Assembly: GCF_001421765.1 (NCBI RefSeq)
Contig: NZ_LMLA01000005.1
Coordinates: forward strand, 1-64,000
Source of the DNA: Sphingomonas sp. Leaf32
GTDB taxonomy: Bacteria > Pseudomonadota > Alphaproteobacteria > Sphingomonadales > Sphingomonadaceae
DNA: 64,000 nucleotides
Reading direction: 5' to 3'
The translations under genes and the position numbers were made by a program. Below, in pieces: positions 1 to 11,786 of this stretch. Below the pieces are notes generated by a model, which was given only the letters and a program-made list of their open reading frames with translations, ran no database searches and had not been told where the DNA came from. How positions within the stretch are numbered: position 1 is the first letter of the stretch; each line of letters starts with the position of its first letter.

Positions 1-171
1 AGCGTGCCCGCCCACGAGCCGTTCGTCACGATCAAGCTCGGCGCGCTCGACGACAGTGCCGACCTTGCGCCACGGATGCACATCTACACGGGTTCCGCGC
101 CGGCATGGCAGGTCATCCCCGATGACCTGCCGGCCTTCCCGAAAATGCCGCCCCCGATGGCGGGTGGCTGA
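1..171 (+). CDS. GFA family protein, C-terminal fragment
   Basis: The frame is open from the first base of the window and stops at a TGA at 169-171, giving 56 residues of a protein whose start lies outside. The visible tail (VTIKLGALDD, then HIYTGSAPAW and DDLPAFPKMP) matches the C-terminal end of the glutathione-dependent formaldehyde-activating (GFA/CENP-V) fold, where a conserved His-x-x-x-Ser segment and a Leu-Pro-x-Phe ending are common. The zinc-binding cysteines of the family would lie upstream and cannot be checked. It converges on the hut operon. The family call is by pattern recall only and no substrate can be given. Confidence 0.55.
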   Translation, partial: SVPAHEPFVTIKLGALDDSADLAPRMHIYTGSAPAWQVIPDDLPAFPKMPPPMAGG

Positions 172-332
172 GGGGTCTTGTGTTCGCGCAATGACCCACG
201 CCGGTGGTATCGGCTGTTCTGATCGCGGCCGTGGTGCTGCTGGTGCTGCCACCGCCTGAGACGCGTATTTCCCACATGAGTGCCTGGAGCGGGTTCCGCC
301 ACCGCCGTTTTGCGATGGCCGGGCCGGAGGGT

Positions 333-1984
<1,652 letters not shown>

Positions 1985-1988
<4 letters not shown>

Positions 1989-2791
1989 CGGGCAAACTCC
2001 AGGCAGGCGGACAGGATGTCGGCGAGGTCGGCGCGCAGCGGCGCGGCGACGGCGGGATCGTAGGGCGGCGGCCAGTTACCGGGCGACACCGCATCCGGTT
2101 CGGTCAGGTAACTGCGGATCGCCAGTTCCATCTGGATGGCATGGACCCCCTCACCCGGCCGGCCATAATGGCGCGTCGTCCAACCGCCCCGGAAGCGGCC
2201 ATCGACGACATGACCACGCCCCGACGCAGCGCAGACCGCCGCGACGGCATCGCGCAGCCGCCGGTCGCAGGTCACCCCGTCATTGGTGCCGAGGTTGAAG
2301 ACCGGCAGTTCGCCGTCGAACAGGCGCGGCACATGGCTGCGGATCGAATGGCAGTCATAGACGACCACATGGCGGTGCCGCGCGCGCAGGCGGGCGACCT
2401 CGCCGGCGATCGCGGCATGATAGGGATCGAACCAGATGTCGCGCCGGGTTGCGATCTCGCGATCGTCGGGTGCTTCACCGTCCGCGTACAGTGGCTCCCC
2501 ATCGAAGGTGGTCGTCGGGCACAATTCGGTCGTCGCCTGCCCCGGATAGAGCGAGGCGCCCGATGGATCGCGATTGACGTCGATGATGCTGCGCGAAATG
2601 TCGGTAGCCACGATCGTGGCGTCGGCGAGACCGGCGTAGAGCGCGGCGATGTGCCAGTCCGCATCGCGCCGCGCCAGCCAGGGCGACCGGAAGCGGTCGG
2701 CCAACCCGTCGGGCAGGACCGTGCCGCCATGGGGCATGGCGAGGATCAGCGGGGTATCGGCGCGGCGCACCGACAGCCATGGCGGCGTCAT
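1985..2791 (-). CDS. hutG: N-formylglutamate deformylase
   Basis: This 268-residue protein belongs to the N-formylglutamate amidohydrolase family and would split N-formylglutamate into glutamate and formate, the last step of the five-enzyme hut route. Recognisable segments are [16 protein letters not shown] near the N-terminus, [15 protein letters not shown], and [16 protein letters not shown], which carry the His and Asp residues conserved in the family. The reading frame stays open far upstream, but the ATG at 2791 is chosen because it overlaps the hutH stop as ATGA, like the other junctions of the operon. With hutF present nearby, this is the formiminoglutamate deiminase/deformylase branch rather than the direct formiminoglutamase branch. 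Confidence 0.95.
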
Positions 2792-4308
2792 GCGGCCACG
2801 CCGGGCAGCGGCCCGACCAGCTCGATCAGCTCGCCGTCGAACACCAGCGCCGTCGCCTCCGCCATGTCCGGCGCCATGTGGCGATCGTCGACCAGCGTCG
2901 GGACATGGTCGCGCACCCGCTCGCGAACCGATTCCAGCGCGCCGCTCGACCGAAGCGGCGCATGGAAGTCGCAGCCCTGGCAGGCCGCGAGCAATTCGAT
3001 GCCCAACACCGCATCGACATTCGCCGCCATGGCCGTCAGGCGACGCGCGCCATGCGCGGCCATCGACACATGGTCTTCCTGATTGGCGGAGGTCGGGATC
3101 GAATCCACCGACGCCGGATAGGCGCGCTGCTTGTTCTCGCTGACCAGCGCGGCCGCCGTCACCTGCGGGATCATGAACCCGGAATTGAGGCCCGGCCGGG
3201 GCGTCAGAAAGGCGGGCAGCCCGGACAGCGCCGGGTCGACCAGCATCGCGATCCGCCGTTCGGCGATGCTGCCGATCTCGCACAATGCCATTGCGATCAT
3301 GTCGGCGGCGAAGGCGACCGGCTCGGCATGGAAATTGCCGCCTGACAACGCCTCGTCGGTTTCCGGAAAGATCAGCGGATTGTCGCTGACCCCGTTCGCC
3401 TCGACGATCAGCGTCGTCGCCGCCTGTCGCAGCAGGTCCAGCACCGCGCCCATCACCTGGGGCTGGCACCGCAGGCAATAGGGGTCCTGCACGCGCACGT
3501 CGTTCTCGCGGTGGCTGGCCCGGATCGCCGAGTCCGCCATCATCGCCCGCAACGCTGCCGCCACCTCGATCTGGCCGCGATGGCCGCGCAGGCGATGGAT
3601 GCGCGGATCGAACGGCGCGTCCGATCCCTTGGCGGCCTCGGTCGACAGGACCCCGGTCACCAGCGCGGTGCGGAAGATGCGTTCGGCCTCGAACAGTCCG
3701 GCGAGCGCATAGGCGGTGCTGAACTGCGTGCCGTTGAGCAGCGCCAGTCCTTCCTTGGGGCCGAGCGTGAGGGGCGCGAAGCCGGCACCATCCAGCGCCG
3801 CCTGCGCCGGTAGCGTCCGCCCATCGACTATGATCGAACCGACCCCGATCATGGCGGCGGTCATGTGCGCCAGCGGGGCCAGATCGCCGCTCGCCCCCAC
3901 CGACCCCTGTGCCGGCACGACCGGCGTCAGTCCGCGCGCCAGCATCGCCTCCAACAGCGCGATCGTCGCCGGACGGACGCCGGACGCGCCATGGGCAAGG
4001 CTGGCGAGCTTCAGCGCCATCATCAGCCGCGCCACCGGCACCGGCATCGGATCGCCCACGCCGGCGGCATGGCTCAGCACGATGTTGCGCTGGAGCGTCG
4101 CGAGGTCGGCGGCGTCGATCCGCACGCTGGCGAGTTTGCCGAAGCCGGTATTGATGCCGTAGACCGGATCGCCGCGCGCGACGATGCGGTCGACGGCGGC
4201 GGCGCTTTCCGCGATCGCGCCGCGGCAATCGTCGTGCAGTCGCGGGATCGCGCCGCGATAGATGGCGAGCCAGTCGGCATAGGGCACGCTGCCCGGGCGA
4301 AGGATCAT
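2788..4308 (-). CDS. hutH: Histidine ammonia-lyase
   Basis: Histidase removes ammonia from histidine to give urocanate, the committed step of the pathway. The 506-residue protein has the Ala-Ser-Gly triad at residues 139-141 (in GSVGASGD) that cyclises to the MIO electrophile, the catalytic Tyr50 in [10 protein letters not shown], and the conserved QEDHVSM segment. An open frame extends 31 codons further upstream, but the ATG at 4308 is preferred because it overlaps the hutI stop codon as ATGA and starts the protein at the family position ([10 protein letters not shown]). Length and motifs are complete, so an active enzyme is expected. Confidence 0.97.
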   Translation of the reverse strand: MILRPGSVPYADWLAIYRGAIPRLHDDCRGAIAESAAAVDRIVARGDPVYGINTGFGKLASVRIDAADLATLQRNIVLSHAAGVGDPMPVPVARLMMALKLASLAHGASGVRPATIALLEAMLARGLTPVVPAQGSVGASGDLAPLAHMTAAMIGVGSIIVDGRTLPAQAALDGAGFAPLTLGPKEGLALLNGTQFSTAYALAGLFEAERIFRTALVTGVLSTEAAKGSDAPFDPRIHRLRGHRGQIEVAAALRAMMADSAIRASHRENDVRVQDPYCLRCQPQVMGAVLDLLRQAATTLIVEANGVSDNPLIFPETDEALSGGNFHAEPVAFAADMIAMALCEIGSIAERRIAMLVDPALSGLPAFLTPRPGLNSGFMIPQVTAAALVSENKQRAYPASVDSIPTSANQEDHVSMAAHGARRLTAMAANVDAVLGIELLAACQGCDFHAPLRSSGALESVRERVRDHVPTLVDDRHMAPDMAEATALVFDGELIELVGPLPGVAA

Positions 4309-5501
4309 CGACCGTTCCTGATGCGGGAGTGAAGGGGATTGAAGCCGATGCGGTAGACCAGCTCCGCCGGGTCCTCGATCGACCAGATGGCTAGGTCGCA
4401 CGCCTTGCCGGGCGCGAGCGAGCCGATGGCGTCGCCAAGGCCCAGCGCGCGGGCGGCGTGGATCGTCATGCCGCGCAACGCTTCGGTCACGGTCAGGCGA
4501 AACAGCGTGGCCGCCATGTTGAGCACGAGCAGCGGCGAGGTCAGCGGCGAGGTGCCGGGATTGCTGTCGGTCGCCAGCGCGATCGGCACGCCTGCCGCCC
4601 GCAGCGCCGCGATCGGCGGCAACGTCGTCTCGCGCATGAAATAGAATGCTCCCGGCAGCAGCACGGCGACCGTCCCCGCCGCCGCCATCGCGGCGACATC
4701 CGCGTGCGTGGCATGTTCGAGATGATCGGCCGACAGCGCGCCATGCCGGGCGGCAAGGCGCGCCCCGCCCAATGCCGAAAGCTGTTCGGCGTGCAGTTTG
4801 ACCGGCAGCCCGTGCCGCGCTGCCGCCGCGAACACCCGTTCGGTCTGGGCAGGGGTGAACCCGATCCCTTCACAAAAGGCATCGACCGCATCGGCAAGGC
4901 CGCTGGTCGCGACCAGCGGCATCATGTCGTCGACGATGGTGGTGACATAGCCGTCGGCGTCGCCGGCATATTCGGGCGGGACGGCGTGTGCCGCGAGGAA
5001 GGTCGTGGCGACGCGAACGTCTCGCACCCGCGCCAGCGCGCGTGCCGCGCGCAGCATCTTCAGTTCGGCGTCGAGCGACAGGCCATAGCCCGACTTGATC
5101 TCGACCGTCGTGACGCCTTCCGCCAGCAAGGCGTCGAGGCGCGGCAGGGCCTGCGCGACGAGTTCCTCCTCGCTGGCGGCCCGCGTCGCGCGCATCGTCG
5201 AGACGATGCCGCCGCCCGCCCTGGCGATGTCCTCATAGCTCGCGCCCTCCAGTCGCAGCGCGAATTCGCCGGCGCGGTTGCCGCCGTAAACGAGATGGGT
5301 GTGGCAATCGATCAGGCCCGGCGTGATCCAGCGGCGCTCGCAATCGATCGTCTCGGCGTCTGGCATGTCCGGTGCCGACCGGGCCGGGCCGGCATAGACG
5401 ATGGTTCCGCCATCGGCGGCGACGATGCCGTCCTCGACACGGCCGAGGTCGCTGCCCACCATTGTCACCAGACGCGCGTTGCGCCACAATCGGATCGCCA
5501 T
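4305..5501 (-). CDS. hutI: Imidazolonepropionase
   Basis: This is the third enzyme of histidine breakdown, hydrolysing imidazolone propionate to N-formimino-glutamate. The 398-residue protein is an amidohydrolase-fold enzyme: the metal motif [10 protein letters not shown] puts ligands at His67 and His69, KLHAEQLS and [10 protein letters not shown] supply the later metal and catalytic positions, and EIKSGYGL is the substrate-loop signature of HutI. It is the first gene of the leftward hut operon. Its ATG lies 13 bases from a TTGT-N4-ACAA palindrome in the 75-bp region shared with hutF, so both directions are likely repressed by HutC. Confidence 0.96.
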   Translation of the reverse strand: MAIRLWRNARLVTMVGSDLGRVEDGIVAADGGTIVYAGPARSAPDMPDAETIDCERRWITPGLIDCHTHLVYGGNRAGEFALRLEGASYEDIARAGGGIVSTMRATRAASEEELVAQALPRLDALLAEGVTTVEIKSGYGLSLDAELKMLRAARALARVRDVRVATTFLAAHAVPPEYAGDADGYVTTIVDDMMPLVATSGLADAVDAFCEGIGFTPAQTERVFAAAARHGLPVKLHAEQLSALGGARLAARHGALSADHLEHATHADVAAMAAAGTVAVLLPGAFYFMRETTLPPIAALRAAGVPIALATDSNPGTSPLTSPLLVLNMAATLFRLTVTEALRGMTIHAARALGLGDAIGSLAPGKACDLAIWSIEDPAELVYRIGFNPLHSRIRNGR

Positions 5502-5514
5502 TACGCCTCCCTAT

Positions 5515-5526
5515 TTGTCTATACAA
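5515..5526. promoter_or_regulatory. Candidate HutC operator, hutI/hutF
   Basis: The sequence TTGTCTATACAA is an inverted repeat of TTGT and ACAA around four bases. It lies in the short gap between the divergent hutI and hutF genes. Known HutC sites in enteric bacteria and pseudomonads are centred on a TGTA/TACA-type dyad, so the match is reasonable. An 11-of-12 copy occurs at 7981-7992 beside hutC itself. Binding is inferred, not shown. Confidence 0.65.
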
Positions 5527-5576
5527 AATCACGGATGCGGCATAGTGTCCACACCCGACGGTCGGAAAGGGGACGC

Positions 5577-6917
5577 ATGGCGACATTGTGGTTCGAACAG
5601 GCGCTGCTGCCGACGGGCTGGCAGTCGCGGGTGCGGTTCCATATCGCGGGGGGGCGCTTCACCGCGATCGAGGTGGATGCCGAACCTGGTCCCGGCGAGC
5701 TGCGGCACGGCGTCGCGCTGCCGGGCATGGCCAATCTGCACAGCCATGCGTTTCAGCGGCTGATGGCGGGCATGGCCGAGGTCCGTTCGGGGCCGGACGG
5801 CGACGATTTCTGGAGCTGGCGCGACCTCATGTACCGCCTGGTCGGGGCGATCACGCCCGACGACCTGACCGCGATCGCCGCGATGGCGTTCATCGAGATG
5901 CTGGAGAGCGGCTTCACGCGCAGCGGCGAGTTCCATTATCTCCATCATCAGCCGGGCGGCGACCCCTATGACGATCCGGCCGAAATGGCGTTCGCGCTGG
6001 CCGCCGCGGCGGCGCAGACCGGCATCGCGCTGACCCTGCTGCCTGTCTTCTATGCGCATGGCGGTTTCGGCGGCGTGCCGCCGGGTGACGCGCAGCGCCG
6101 GTTCGTCACCGATCTGGACGGCTTCGCGCGACTGCACGACCGCACGGTGCGGGCGGCGGCGACGCTGCCCGATGCCGTCGTCGGTATCGCACCGCATTCG
6201 CTGCGCGCGGTCATGCCGGACGAATTGGCGGCGCTCACGACGATGACGGTGGGGCCGATCCACCTGCATATCGCGGAGCAGAGGAAGGAGGTGCGCGACT
6301 GCATCGCCTGGAGTGGACAGCGGCCGGTGGAATGGCTGCTCGATCATGCGCCGGTCGATTCGCGCTGGTGCCTGGTCCATGCCACGCACGTCACCGATAC
6401 CGAATGCCGCGACATCGCCGCGCGCGGTGCCGTGGTGGGACTGTGCCCGATCACCGAAGCCAATCTGGGCGACGGCATCTTCCCCGCCGCGTCGTTCCTC
6501 GCGGCGGACGGCCGGTTCGGGATCGGCACCGATTCCAATGTCCGCATCGATCTGGCCGAGGAGCTGCGGACGCTGGAATATGGGCAGCGCCTGATCCGGC
6601 AACGGCGCACGGTGCTGGCCACCCCTGCCCGGTCCAACGGGCGGACGCTGTTCGATGCGGCGCTGGATGGCGGGCGTCAGGCATTGGCGGGTGGTCCCGC
6701 GCTGCGGGTCGGCGCACCGGCCGATCTGGTCGAATTGGCACCTGCCGTCGCCGACGATGGCGACCGGGCGCTCGACCGCTGGGTTTTCGCGAGCGGGCGG
6801 GTGCATCGGGTCTGGCGCGCGGGCGTGCAGCTCGTGGCCGACGGGCGGCACCGCGACCGGGCAGCGATCGCCGCGCGCTTCGATGTCGTCGCCCGGCGGC
6901 TGTTGGTCGCGGCCTAA
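5577..6917 (+). CDS. hutF: Formimidoylglutamate deiminase
   Basis: HutF converts N-formimino-glutamate to N-formylglutamate and ammonia, feeding HutG. The 446-residue protein is an amidohydrolase with the metal pair in GMANLHSHAFQR (His55, His57), a later HLHIAEQ, HATHVTD and GTDSNVRIDL, matching the HutF branch (TIGR02022-like) rather than guanine deaminase. The frame is open for over a kilobase upstream because of GC-rich shadow coding, but the ATG at 5577 follows a GGAAAGGGG ribosome site and sits just beyond the shared operator. It is transcribed away from the hutI operon. Its presence settles that this organism uses the formylglutamate route. Confidence 0.95.
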   Translation: MATLWFEQALLPTGWQSRVRFHIAGGRFTAIEVDAEPGPGELRHGVALPGMANLHSHAFQRLMAGMAEVRSGPDGDDFWSWRDLMYRLVGAITPDDLTAIAAMAFIEMLESGFTRSGEFHYLHHQPGGDPYDDPAEMAFALAAAAAQTGIALTLLPVFYAHGGFGGVPPGDAQRRFVTDLDGFARLHDRTVRAAATLPDAVVGIAPHSLRAVMPDELAALTTMTVGPIHLHIAEQRKEVRDCIAWSGQRPVEWLLDHAPVDSRWCLVHATHVTDTECRDIAARGAVVGLCPITEANLGDGIFPAASFLAADGRFGIGTDSNVRIDLAEELRTLEYGQRLIRQRRTVLATPARSNGRTLFDAALDGGRQALAGGPALRVGAPADLVELAPAVADDGDRALDRWVFASGRVHRVWRAGVQLVADGRHRDRAAIAARFDVVARRLLVAA

Positions 6918-6944
6918 GGGCCGATCGACGCCGCCAGCTTCTCC

Positions 6945-7017
6945 GTCACCCCAGCGAAGGCTGGGGTCTCCAGCGGCGTGCTCTCACCGGGAAATCCCAA
7001 CCTTCGCCGAGATGACG
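6945..7017. repeat. Dispersed short palindromic element, type 2
   Basis: Between the convergent hutF and hutC genes lies GTCACCCCAGCGAAGGCTGG followed, about 45 bases on, by a degenerate reversed end (CCTTCGCCGAGATGAC). The left end alone can form a CCCCAGC/GCTGGGG hairpin. A second copy of this type is at 49512-49593. It fills most of the 131-bp gap and may also act as a terminator for both genes. Confidence 0.6.
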
Positions 7018-7048
7018 CCCGCTGCAACAGGGATGGATCGAACCTCGG

Positions 7049-7828
7049 CTACCACGACGGCCGAAACTGCCCCTCCAGACGATGATCGTCGCCGGGATAC
7101 CAGAAGCGGCCGAGCGTTACCGGAACCGTGCCGTTCCACGTCCGACGCTCGACGACGAGGCACGCATCGCCTTCGCGTAGCGCGAGATGGGTTGCGACCA
7201 TCGCCGTCGCGCCCCGCGCCGAAATCGCATGGCGCGCCTCGGTCCAGGGGACATTGGCGAGCAGCCACTGGCCGGGACTCACGTCCTCCAGCGGTTGGCA
7301 GGTGATCCTGGGCGCAGCCTCGACATTGATGAGTCGTTCCTCGAGCTGGAAGGGCCGCCCGTCGGACAGGTGCAGGCACATCATCCGGATCGTCGGCGTC
7401 GCCGCCGCCAGTTCCAGTTCGGCGCGCAGCGGCGACCCGTCCGGAACCATGCCGCATTCGAGCAGGCGATAGCCATATTGCCCGCCCGTCCGCTGCACCG
7501 CGCTCGCCGCATCCCAGATTTCGAAGACCGGCCGTTCGCGCGCCCGGGCGGTGACCACCGTGCCGACCTTGGGCCGCCGTTCGACCAGGCCCTCGCTGGC
7601 CAGGCTCTGCAGCGCCTTGTTCACGGTCATCCGCGCGGCGGCATAATGGCTGGTGAGGAACAGCTCGGTGGGAATCCGCATCCCGGCCGGCCATTCCCCC
7701 GTCAGGATCGCCATCGCCATCGATCGGCGGATCTGCAGCCAGACCGGTCCTTCGCCGTCCAGCGGCGGAATGCGAACATCGGTTCCGCCCTGATCGGCGC
7801 CAACCCGTTCCTGTACGTCGGTGAGCAT
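7049..7828 (-). CDS. hutC: GntR-family histidine utilisation repressor
   Basis: The 259-residue protein has an N-terminal winged-helix GntR domain (PVWLQIRRSMAMAILTGEW, then AAARMTVNKALQSLASEGL, residues about 20-85) and a C-terminal UTRA ligand domain. The ending, VTLGRFWYPGDDHRLEG, is typical of HutC. HutC represses hut genes and is released by urocanate. The start at 7828 is chosen because TTAGGAG lies just upstream; the frame remains open for 26 further codons. It is divergent from a TonB receptor and shares a 216-bp control region with it that carries an operator-like site at 7981-7992, suggesting both autoregulation and control of the receptor operon. Confidence 0.9.
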   Translation of the reverse strand: MLTDVQERVGADQGGTDVRIPPLDGEGPVWLQIRRSMAMAILTGEWPAGMRIPTELFLTSHYAAARMTVNKALQSLASEGLVERRPKVGTVVTARARERPVFEIWDAASAVQRTGGQYGYRLLECGMVPDGSPLRAELELAAATPTIRMMCLHLSDGRPFQLEERLINVEAAPRITCQPLEDVSPGQWLLANVPWTEARHAISARGATAMVATHLALREGDACLVVERRTWNGTVPVTLGRFWYPGDDHRLEGQFRPSW

Positions 7829-7980
7829 CGATGCTCCTAAGCTCGGCCGGCCCTGCACGTCGCGGCACTGGGGAACAACGCTGCCGCATTCCCGACGCGA
7901 CGGCAAACCCGACGTAGTTTTAATTTCACCTGCGTGACGGTTTCCCGCTTGACGCTTGCCTCTACGCGAGTCAGTCTGTT

Positions 7981-7992
7981 TTGACTATACAA
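7981..7992. promoter_or_regulatory. Candidate HutC operator, hutC/TonB receptor
   Basis: TTGACTATACAA differs at one position from the TTGTCTATACAA site between hutI and hutF. It lies between hutC and the receptor gene beginning at 8045, about 50 bases from the receptor start, where it could overlap a promoter. The shared CTATACAAA core supports a common regulator. This is the only visible link between the receptor operon and the hut genes. Confidence 0.6.
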
Positions 7993-8044
7993 ATACGAAA
8001 AGACGAGCAGGAGAGAATAAACCACCAAAAAGGGGGGTATATCT

Positions 8045-10318
8045 ATGCGTCTTTTACTCGGTACGGCGGTGATTCGGACATCTTCGGTCGCGATCGCCTG
8101 TTGCCTCGCTGCACCTTCGTTCGCCGACGAACGTCCGACACCGGCAAACTCGACCACGGATACGGCCGCCCCGGACGTCGCCGCGGTTCCGCCATTGACC
8201 ACGGATCAGGGCGGCTCCCCGACTTCGCGACCGGTGCAGGACGATGCCTCCAAAGAGGAGATCACCGTCACGGGGTGGCGGCTGCGGGAGCTGGACAAGG
8301 CGACCAGCACGTCGAGCAGGCTGGGCCTGTCGATCCGCGAAACCCCGGCGACCATCGACCGGATCGGCGCCGACGAAATCCTGACCCGCGGGTTCCGCAC
8401 GGTCGAGGAAGCGACCGTCAGCCTGCCCGGCGTCATCTCCGGCGGTTCGCCCGGCGACCCGTCGCTATTCTCGATGCGCGGCTTCACCGGCGAACAGATC
8501 ACGCTGCTGCGCAACGGGTTGTATCTGGGGCCGGCGAACATGATCAACCGCCCGGGCAACACCTTCAATATCGCCGGCATCGACGTGCTGAAGGGACCGG
8601 CCTCGGTCCTCTACGGCCAGGGGGCGGTCGGCGGCGCGGTCAACACCGTCAACAAGATCGCCGATTTCGATCGCGACAGCGCCCAGGCGCTCGCCTCCTA
8701 CGCCAGTTTCGACACGGTCAGCGTCGGCGCGGGCGGCAACAAGGTGCTGAGCGACAGCGTCGCCGCGCGGCTCGACGCCAGCTATCACCGCACCAGCGGC
8801 TTCGTCGACCGGGCGGGGTCGAACTCGTTCAACGTGACCGGCGACATCGTCTATCGCCCGTCGGACGCGCTGTCGGTCGAGCTGAACGTCGATTATCTCA
8901 AGGACAATCTGACCACCTATTTCGGCACGCCGCTCGTCCCCGCCGCGTTCGCGACCGATCCGATCCGGGGCATCGTCCAGACGGCGGACGGCCAGGTGAT
9001 CGACCGGCGGCTGCGCTTCACCAATTATAATGTCGGCGATAACCGGGCGAGCAGCTGGCAGGTCTGGCCCCGCCTCGTCATCAACTGGTCGCCGTCCGAT
9101 GCGCTGACGATCACCAACACCGCCTATGTGTTCCATGCCGAGCGCAAGTGGATCAATGCGGAGAATTACGTCTTCAACGGCACGACGCGGCAGATCGATC
9201 GCGACCGGTTCTTCGTGTTCCACAATCAGGACCTGGTCGGCGACCAGTTCTCGGTCGCGTACAGGCAGCAGCTGTTCGGCCTCGACAACAAGCTGGTCGT
9301 CGGCGTCGATTACAGCCATCTCGACTTCGTGCGCAGCCGTGGCTTTCCCGACGGGGACAGCGTCGATCCGCTGCGGCCGACGCCGGGCCTGTTCGGGCCA
9401 CTGGTCGCGCGGGTCAGCCCGACCCGCTGGGATCAGCTTGCGCTGTTCGGCGAGGATGTACTGAGCCTCACCCCGTCGCTGAAGCTGGTGACCGGGCTGC
9501 GCGGCGAATGGCTTTATCTCACGCGCGAGAACTTCAACGTGAACGGCAGCTTCAACGCCGCGTCCAGCTTCCGGCGGACCTACAAGCCGGTCAACTACCG
9601 CGCCGGCCTCGTCTACGACCTGTCCAGCCAGGTAACGGCCTATGCGTCCTACACCACCGGCAAGGACCCGGTCGGGGCCAACATCTTCCTGGTCAACGCC
9701 AACCAGAATTTCGGCCTGAGCAGCTCGCGCCAGTTCGAGGCGGGGATCAAGGCGGACCTGATGGGCGGCCGGGGATCGGTCACGCTGGCGGCCTATGACA
9801 TCAAGCGGCAGGACATCCTGACCCAGATCGCGATCGATACCATCAGCAATGTCGGCGCCCAGACCTCGCGCGGGATCGAGCTGTCGGGCGAAGTGAAGGT
9901 GACGCGCAACTGGACGGTGATCGGCAGCGGCACCTATGTCGATGCGAAATACGAGAATTTCGTCGACCCCAATTACGGCGTGGCCGCATCGGGCAACCGC
10001 CCGGCGAACGTGCCGATGTGGACCGCCAAGTTCTGGACCACCGTCCGGCATATCGGCGGCCTGCCGCTGGAGGCCGGCGGGGGCGTGAACTATATCGGCG
10101 AGCGCTTCGGTAACACCGCGAACAATCTCGTGCTCAAGCCCTATGCGCTCGGCATCGCCTATGCGACCTATGCGGTCGGCCCGAACCTGTCGCTCACCGG
10201 TCGCGTGAACAATCTGTGGAACAAGACCTACGCGCAATGGGCGGACATCTATTACCCCGCCCAGATCCAGCTCGGCGAACCCCGCCGTATCGAGGTCAGC
10301 GCGCTTGTCCGCTTCTGA
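8045..10318 (+). CDS. TonB-dependent siderophore-type receptor
   Basis: The 757-residue protein has a signal peptide ending near SFA-DE, a TonB-box-like segment (EEITVTGWR) and a plug domain of the siderophore receptor type (FSMRGFTGEQITLLRNG, then DVLKGPASVLYGQGAVGG). It ends in a beta-strand finishing with Phe (VSALVRF), as outer-membrane barrels do. It would import a large or metal-chelated ligand across the outer membrane. The downstream PepSY-TM gene overlaps its end, an arrangement seen with ferric-siderophore reductases. The HutC-like site upstream raises the possibility that the ligand is histidine-related, for example a metal-histidine complex; that is inference. Confidence 0.88.
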   Translation: MRLLLGTAVIRTSSVAIACCLAAPSFADERPTPANSTTDTAAPDVAAVPPLTTDQGGSPTSRPVQDDASKEEITVTGWRLRELDKATSTSSRLGLSIRETPATIDRIGADEILTRGFRTVEEATVSLPGVISGGSPGDPSLFSMRGFTGEQITLLRNGLYLGPANMINRPGNTFNIAGIDVLKGPASVLYGQGAVGGAVNTVNKIADFDRDSAQALASYASFDTVSVGAGGNKVLSDSVAARLDASYHRTSGFVDRAGSNSFNVTGDIVYRPSDALSVELNVDYLKDNLTTYFGTPLVPAAFATDPIRGIVQTADGQVIDRRLRFTNYNVGDNRASSWQVWPRLVINWSPSDALTITNTAYVFHAERKWINAENYVFNGTTRQIDRDRFFVFHNQDLVGDQFSVAYRQQLFGLDNKLVVGVDYSHLDFVRSRGFPDGDSVDPLRPTPGLFGPLVARVSPTRWDQLALFGEDVLSLTPSLKLVTGLRGEWLYLTRENFNVNGSFNAASSFRRTYKPVNYRAGLVYDLSSQVTAYASYTTGKDPVGANIFLVNANQNFGLSSSRQFEAGIKADLMGGRGSVTLAAYDIKRQDILTQIAIDTISNVGAQTSRGIELSGEVKVTRNWTVIGSGTYVDAKYENFVDPNYGVAASGNRPANVPMWTAKFWTTVRHIGGLPLEAGGGVNYIGERFGNTANNLVLKPYALGIAYATYAVGPNLSLTGRVNNLWNKTYAQWADIYYPAQIQLGEPRRIEVSALVRF

Positions 10319-11786
10319 CGCCCGGCGTCGCAAGGAGCGGGTGACGAAACAGCTGGCGTGGTTCCATCGCTGGCTGGGCATCGTCACCTGCCTTGTCTTC
10401 GCGCTGTGGTTCGCGAGCGGGGCGGTGCTGTTGTTCAAGCCGTTCCCCTCGCTGCCGCGCGGTGACCAGCTGACGCTGGAGCGTCCGGTGGCGGTCGGGG
10501 TGGTCGCGGTGTCGCCCGCACAGGCGATGGCGGTCGCGGGCGGTGGGGATACGCTGCGCCTGGTCCAGCGGGGCGCGGTGCCGGCCTATATCGTGGGCAC
10601 GGCCAAGGGCGCGGTGCCGGTCGATGCGCGCAGCGGTGTGCGCCTCCCCCCGATCGACCAGGCCACGGCGGCGGCGATCGCGGCACGCCTGGGCGCGGCG
10701 TCGGCGGTTGCGGGTCCGGCGTTCGATTACGACCAGTGGATCGTCCACAACCGGTTCGATCCGCTCCGCCCGTTCTTCCGCCTCGACCTGCACGATGCGG
10801 CGGGAACGCAGCTCTATCTTTCGGCGCGGACCGGTGAACTGGCGCAGCGTACCACGCGCCGGGACCGGGGCTGGAACTGGGTCGGGGCGGTCCTGCACTG
10901 GGCCTATTTCACGCCGATCCGGTCGAGCTTCACGCTATGGGACCGGACCGTCTGGTTCCTCTCGCTCGTGGCGCTGCTGGTCGCCGTGGCGGGAACGATC
11001 CTCGGCGTTATCCGCACGCTGGCGGCGCAGCGGCAGCGCCGGCCCGCGCTGACCTTCTACCGGTTGCGGTGGATGCGCTGGCATCACCTGCTGGGGTTGT
11101 TCGCCAGCGGCTTCGTCCTGACGTGGATTCTGAGTGGCTGGCTGTCGATGGACCATGGTCGCCTGTTTTCGCGCGGCCATGCGCCGGACGCGGCGCTGGC
11201 CCGCTACGCCAGACAGTCGTTGCCGGCGGCGGTCATGCCGATCCGGCCGGAGACGTTCACGCGGTACGGCACGGCGCGCGAACTGTCGTTCACGGCGGTC
11301 GGGGGCAGCGCGATCGTGACCGCGTGGCAGCCGGGCGGCACGGTCGTGCGCGCGTTCGCCGATGGTGCGCCGCTCGACGCCGGTCGGGTCGCGGCACTGG
11401 CGGGTCGCGGTATCGCCGCCGCGTGGCCGGGGGCGCCGGTTCCTCCGTCGAGAGCGGTTCCCGCGACCGACACCTATGCACTCGCCGAAGGCTGGCCCGC
11501 GACCGCGCTGCTGTTCGCCGGCGTGCCCGGCGTGCGGCCGGATATCGTCGTGAACGGCACCGACGGCCAGATCCTCACCGTGCTGGACCGCAGCCGGAAA
11601 GCCTATGCGTGGATCTACTACGCGCTGCACACCTTCAATTTTCCGGGGCTGACGGCACATCCGCTGCTCCGCCGGATCATCGTTTTCATACCCCTGATGT
11701 TCGGATTCGCCTTCAGTATCACCGGCGTCGTGATCGGCTGTCAGCGGCTGCGCAAGACCCTGTTCCCACAACGGAGAGTTAAGTGA
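10305..11786 (+). CDS. PepSY-associated transmembrane protein
   Basis: This 493-residue inner-membrane protein has four clear membrane segments: near residues 20-42 (LGIVTCLVFALWFASGAVLL), about 210-233, about 262-285 (HHLLGLFASGFVLTWILSGW) and about 460-480. Two soluble PepSY-like regions lie between them. Conserved His residues in the membrane segments (HRWLG, HHLLG) suggest haem or electron transfer, as in PepSY-TM ferric reductases next to siderophore receptors. The start is ambiguous: a TTG at 10305 overlaps the receptor stop by 14 bases, while a GTG at 10341 follows AAGGAG closely. The longer form is given. It probably reduces the metal released from the imported ligand. Confidence 0.8.
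   Translation: MSASDARRRKERVTKQLAWFHRWLGIVTCLVFALWFASGAVLLFKPFPSLPRGDQLTLERPVAVGVVAVSPAQAMAVAGGGDTLRLVQRGAVPAYIVGTAKGAVPVDARSGVRLPPIDQATAAAIAARLGAASAVAGPAFDYDQWIVHNRFDPLRPFFRLDLHDAAGTQLYLSARTGELAQRTTRRDRGWNWVGAVLHWAYFTPIRSSFTLWDRTVWFLSLVALLVAVAGTILGVIRTLAAQRQRRPALTFYRLRWMRWHHLLGLFASGFVLTWILSGWLSMDHGRLFSRGHAPDAALARYARQSLPAAVMPIRPETFTRYGTARELSFTAVGGSAIVTAWQPGGTVVRAFADGAPLDAGRVAALAGRGIAAAWPGAPVPPSRAVPATDTYALAEGWPATALLFAGVPGVRPDIVVNGTDGQILTVLDRSRKAYAWIYYALHTFNFPGLTAHPLLRRIIVFIPLMFGFAFSITGVVIGCQRLRKTLFPQRRVK

Noticed and set aside
172..332. Short plus-strand hydrophobic translation (VLIAAVVLLVLPPPET) after the GFA fragment
   Set aside because: The hydrophobic run is short, has no convincing start or ribosome site, and the frame continues into hutU antisense; probably chance.
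8465..10438. A 657-codon minus-strand frame opposite the first TonB receptor
   Set aside because: Receptor sequence on the plus strand is unambiguous; the antisense translation shows the typical GC-rich shadow pattern.
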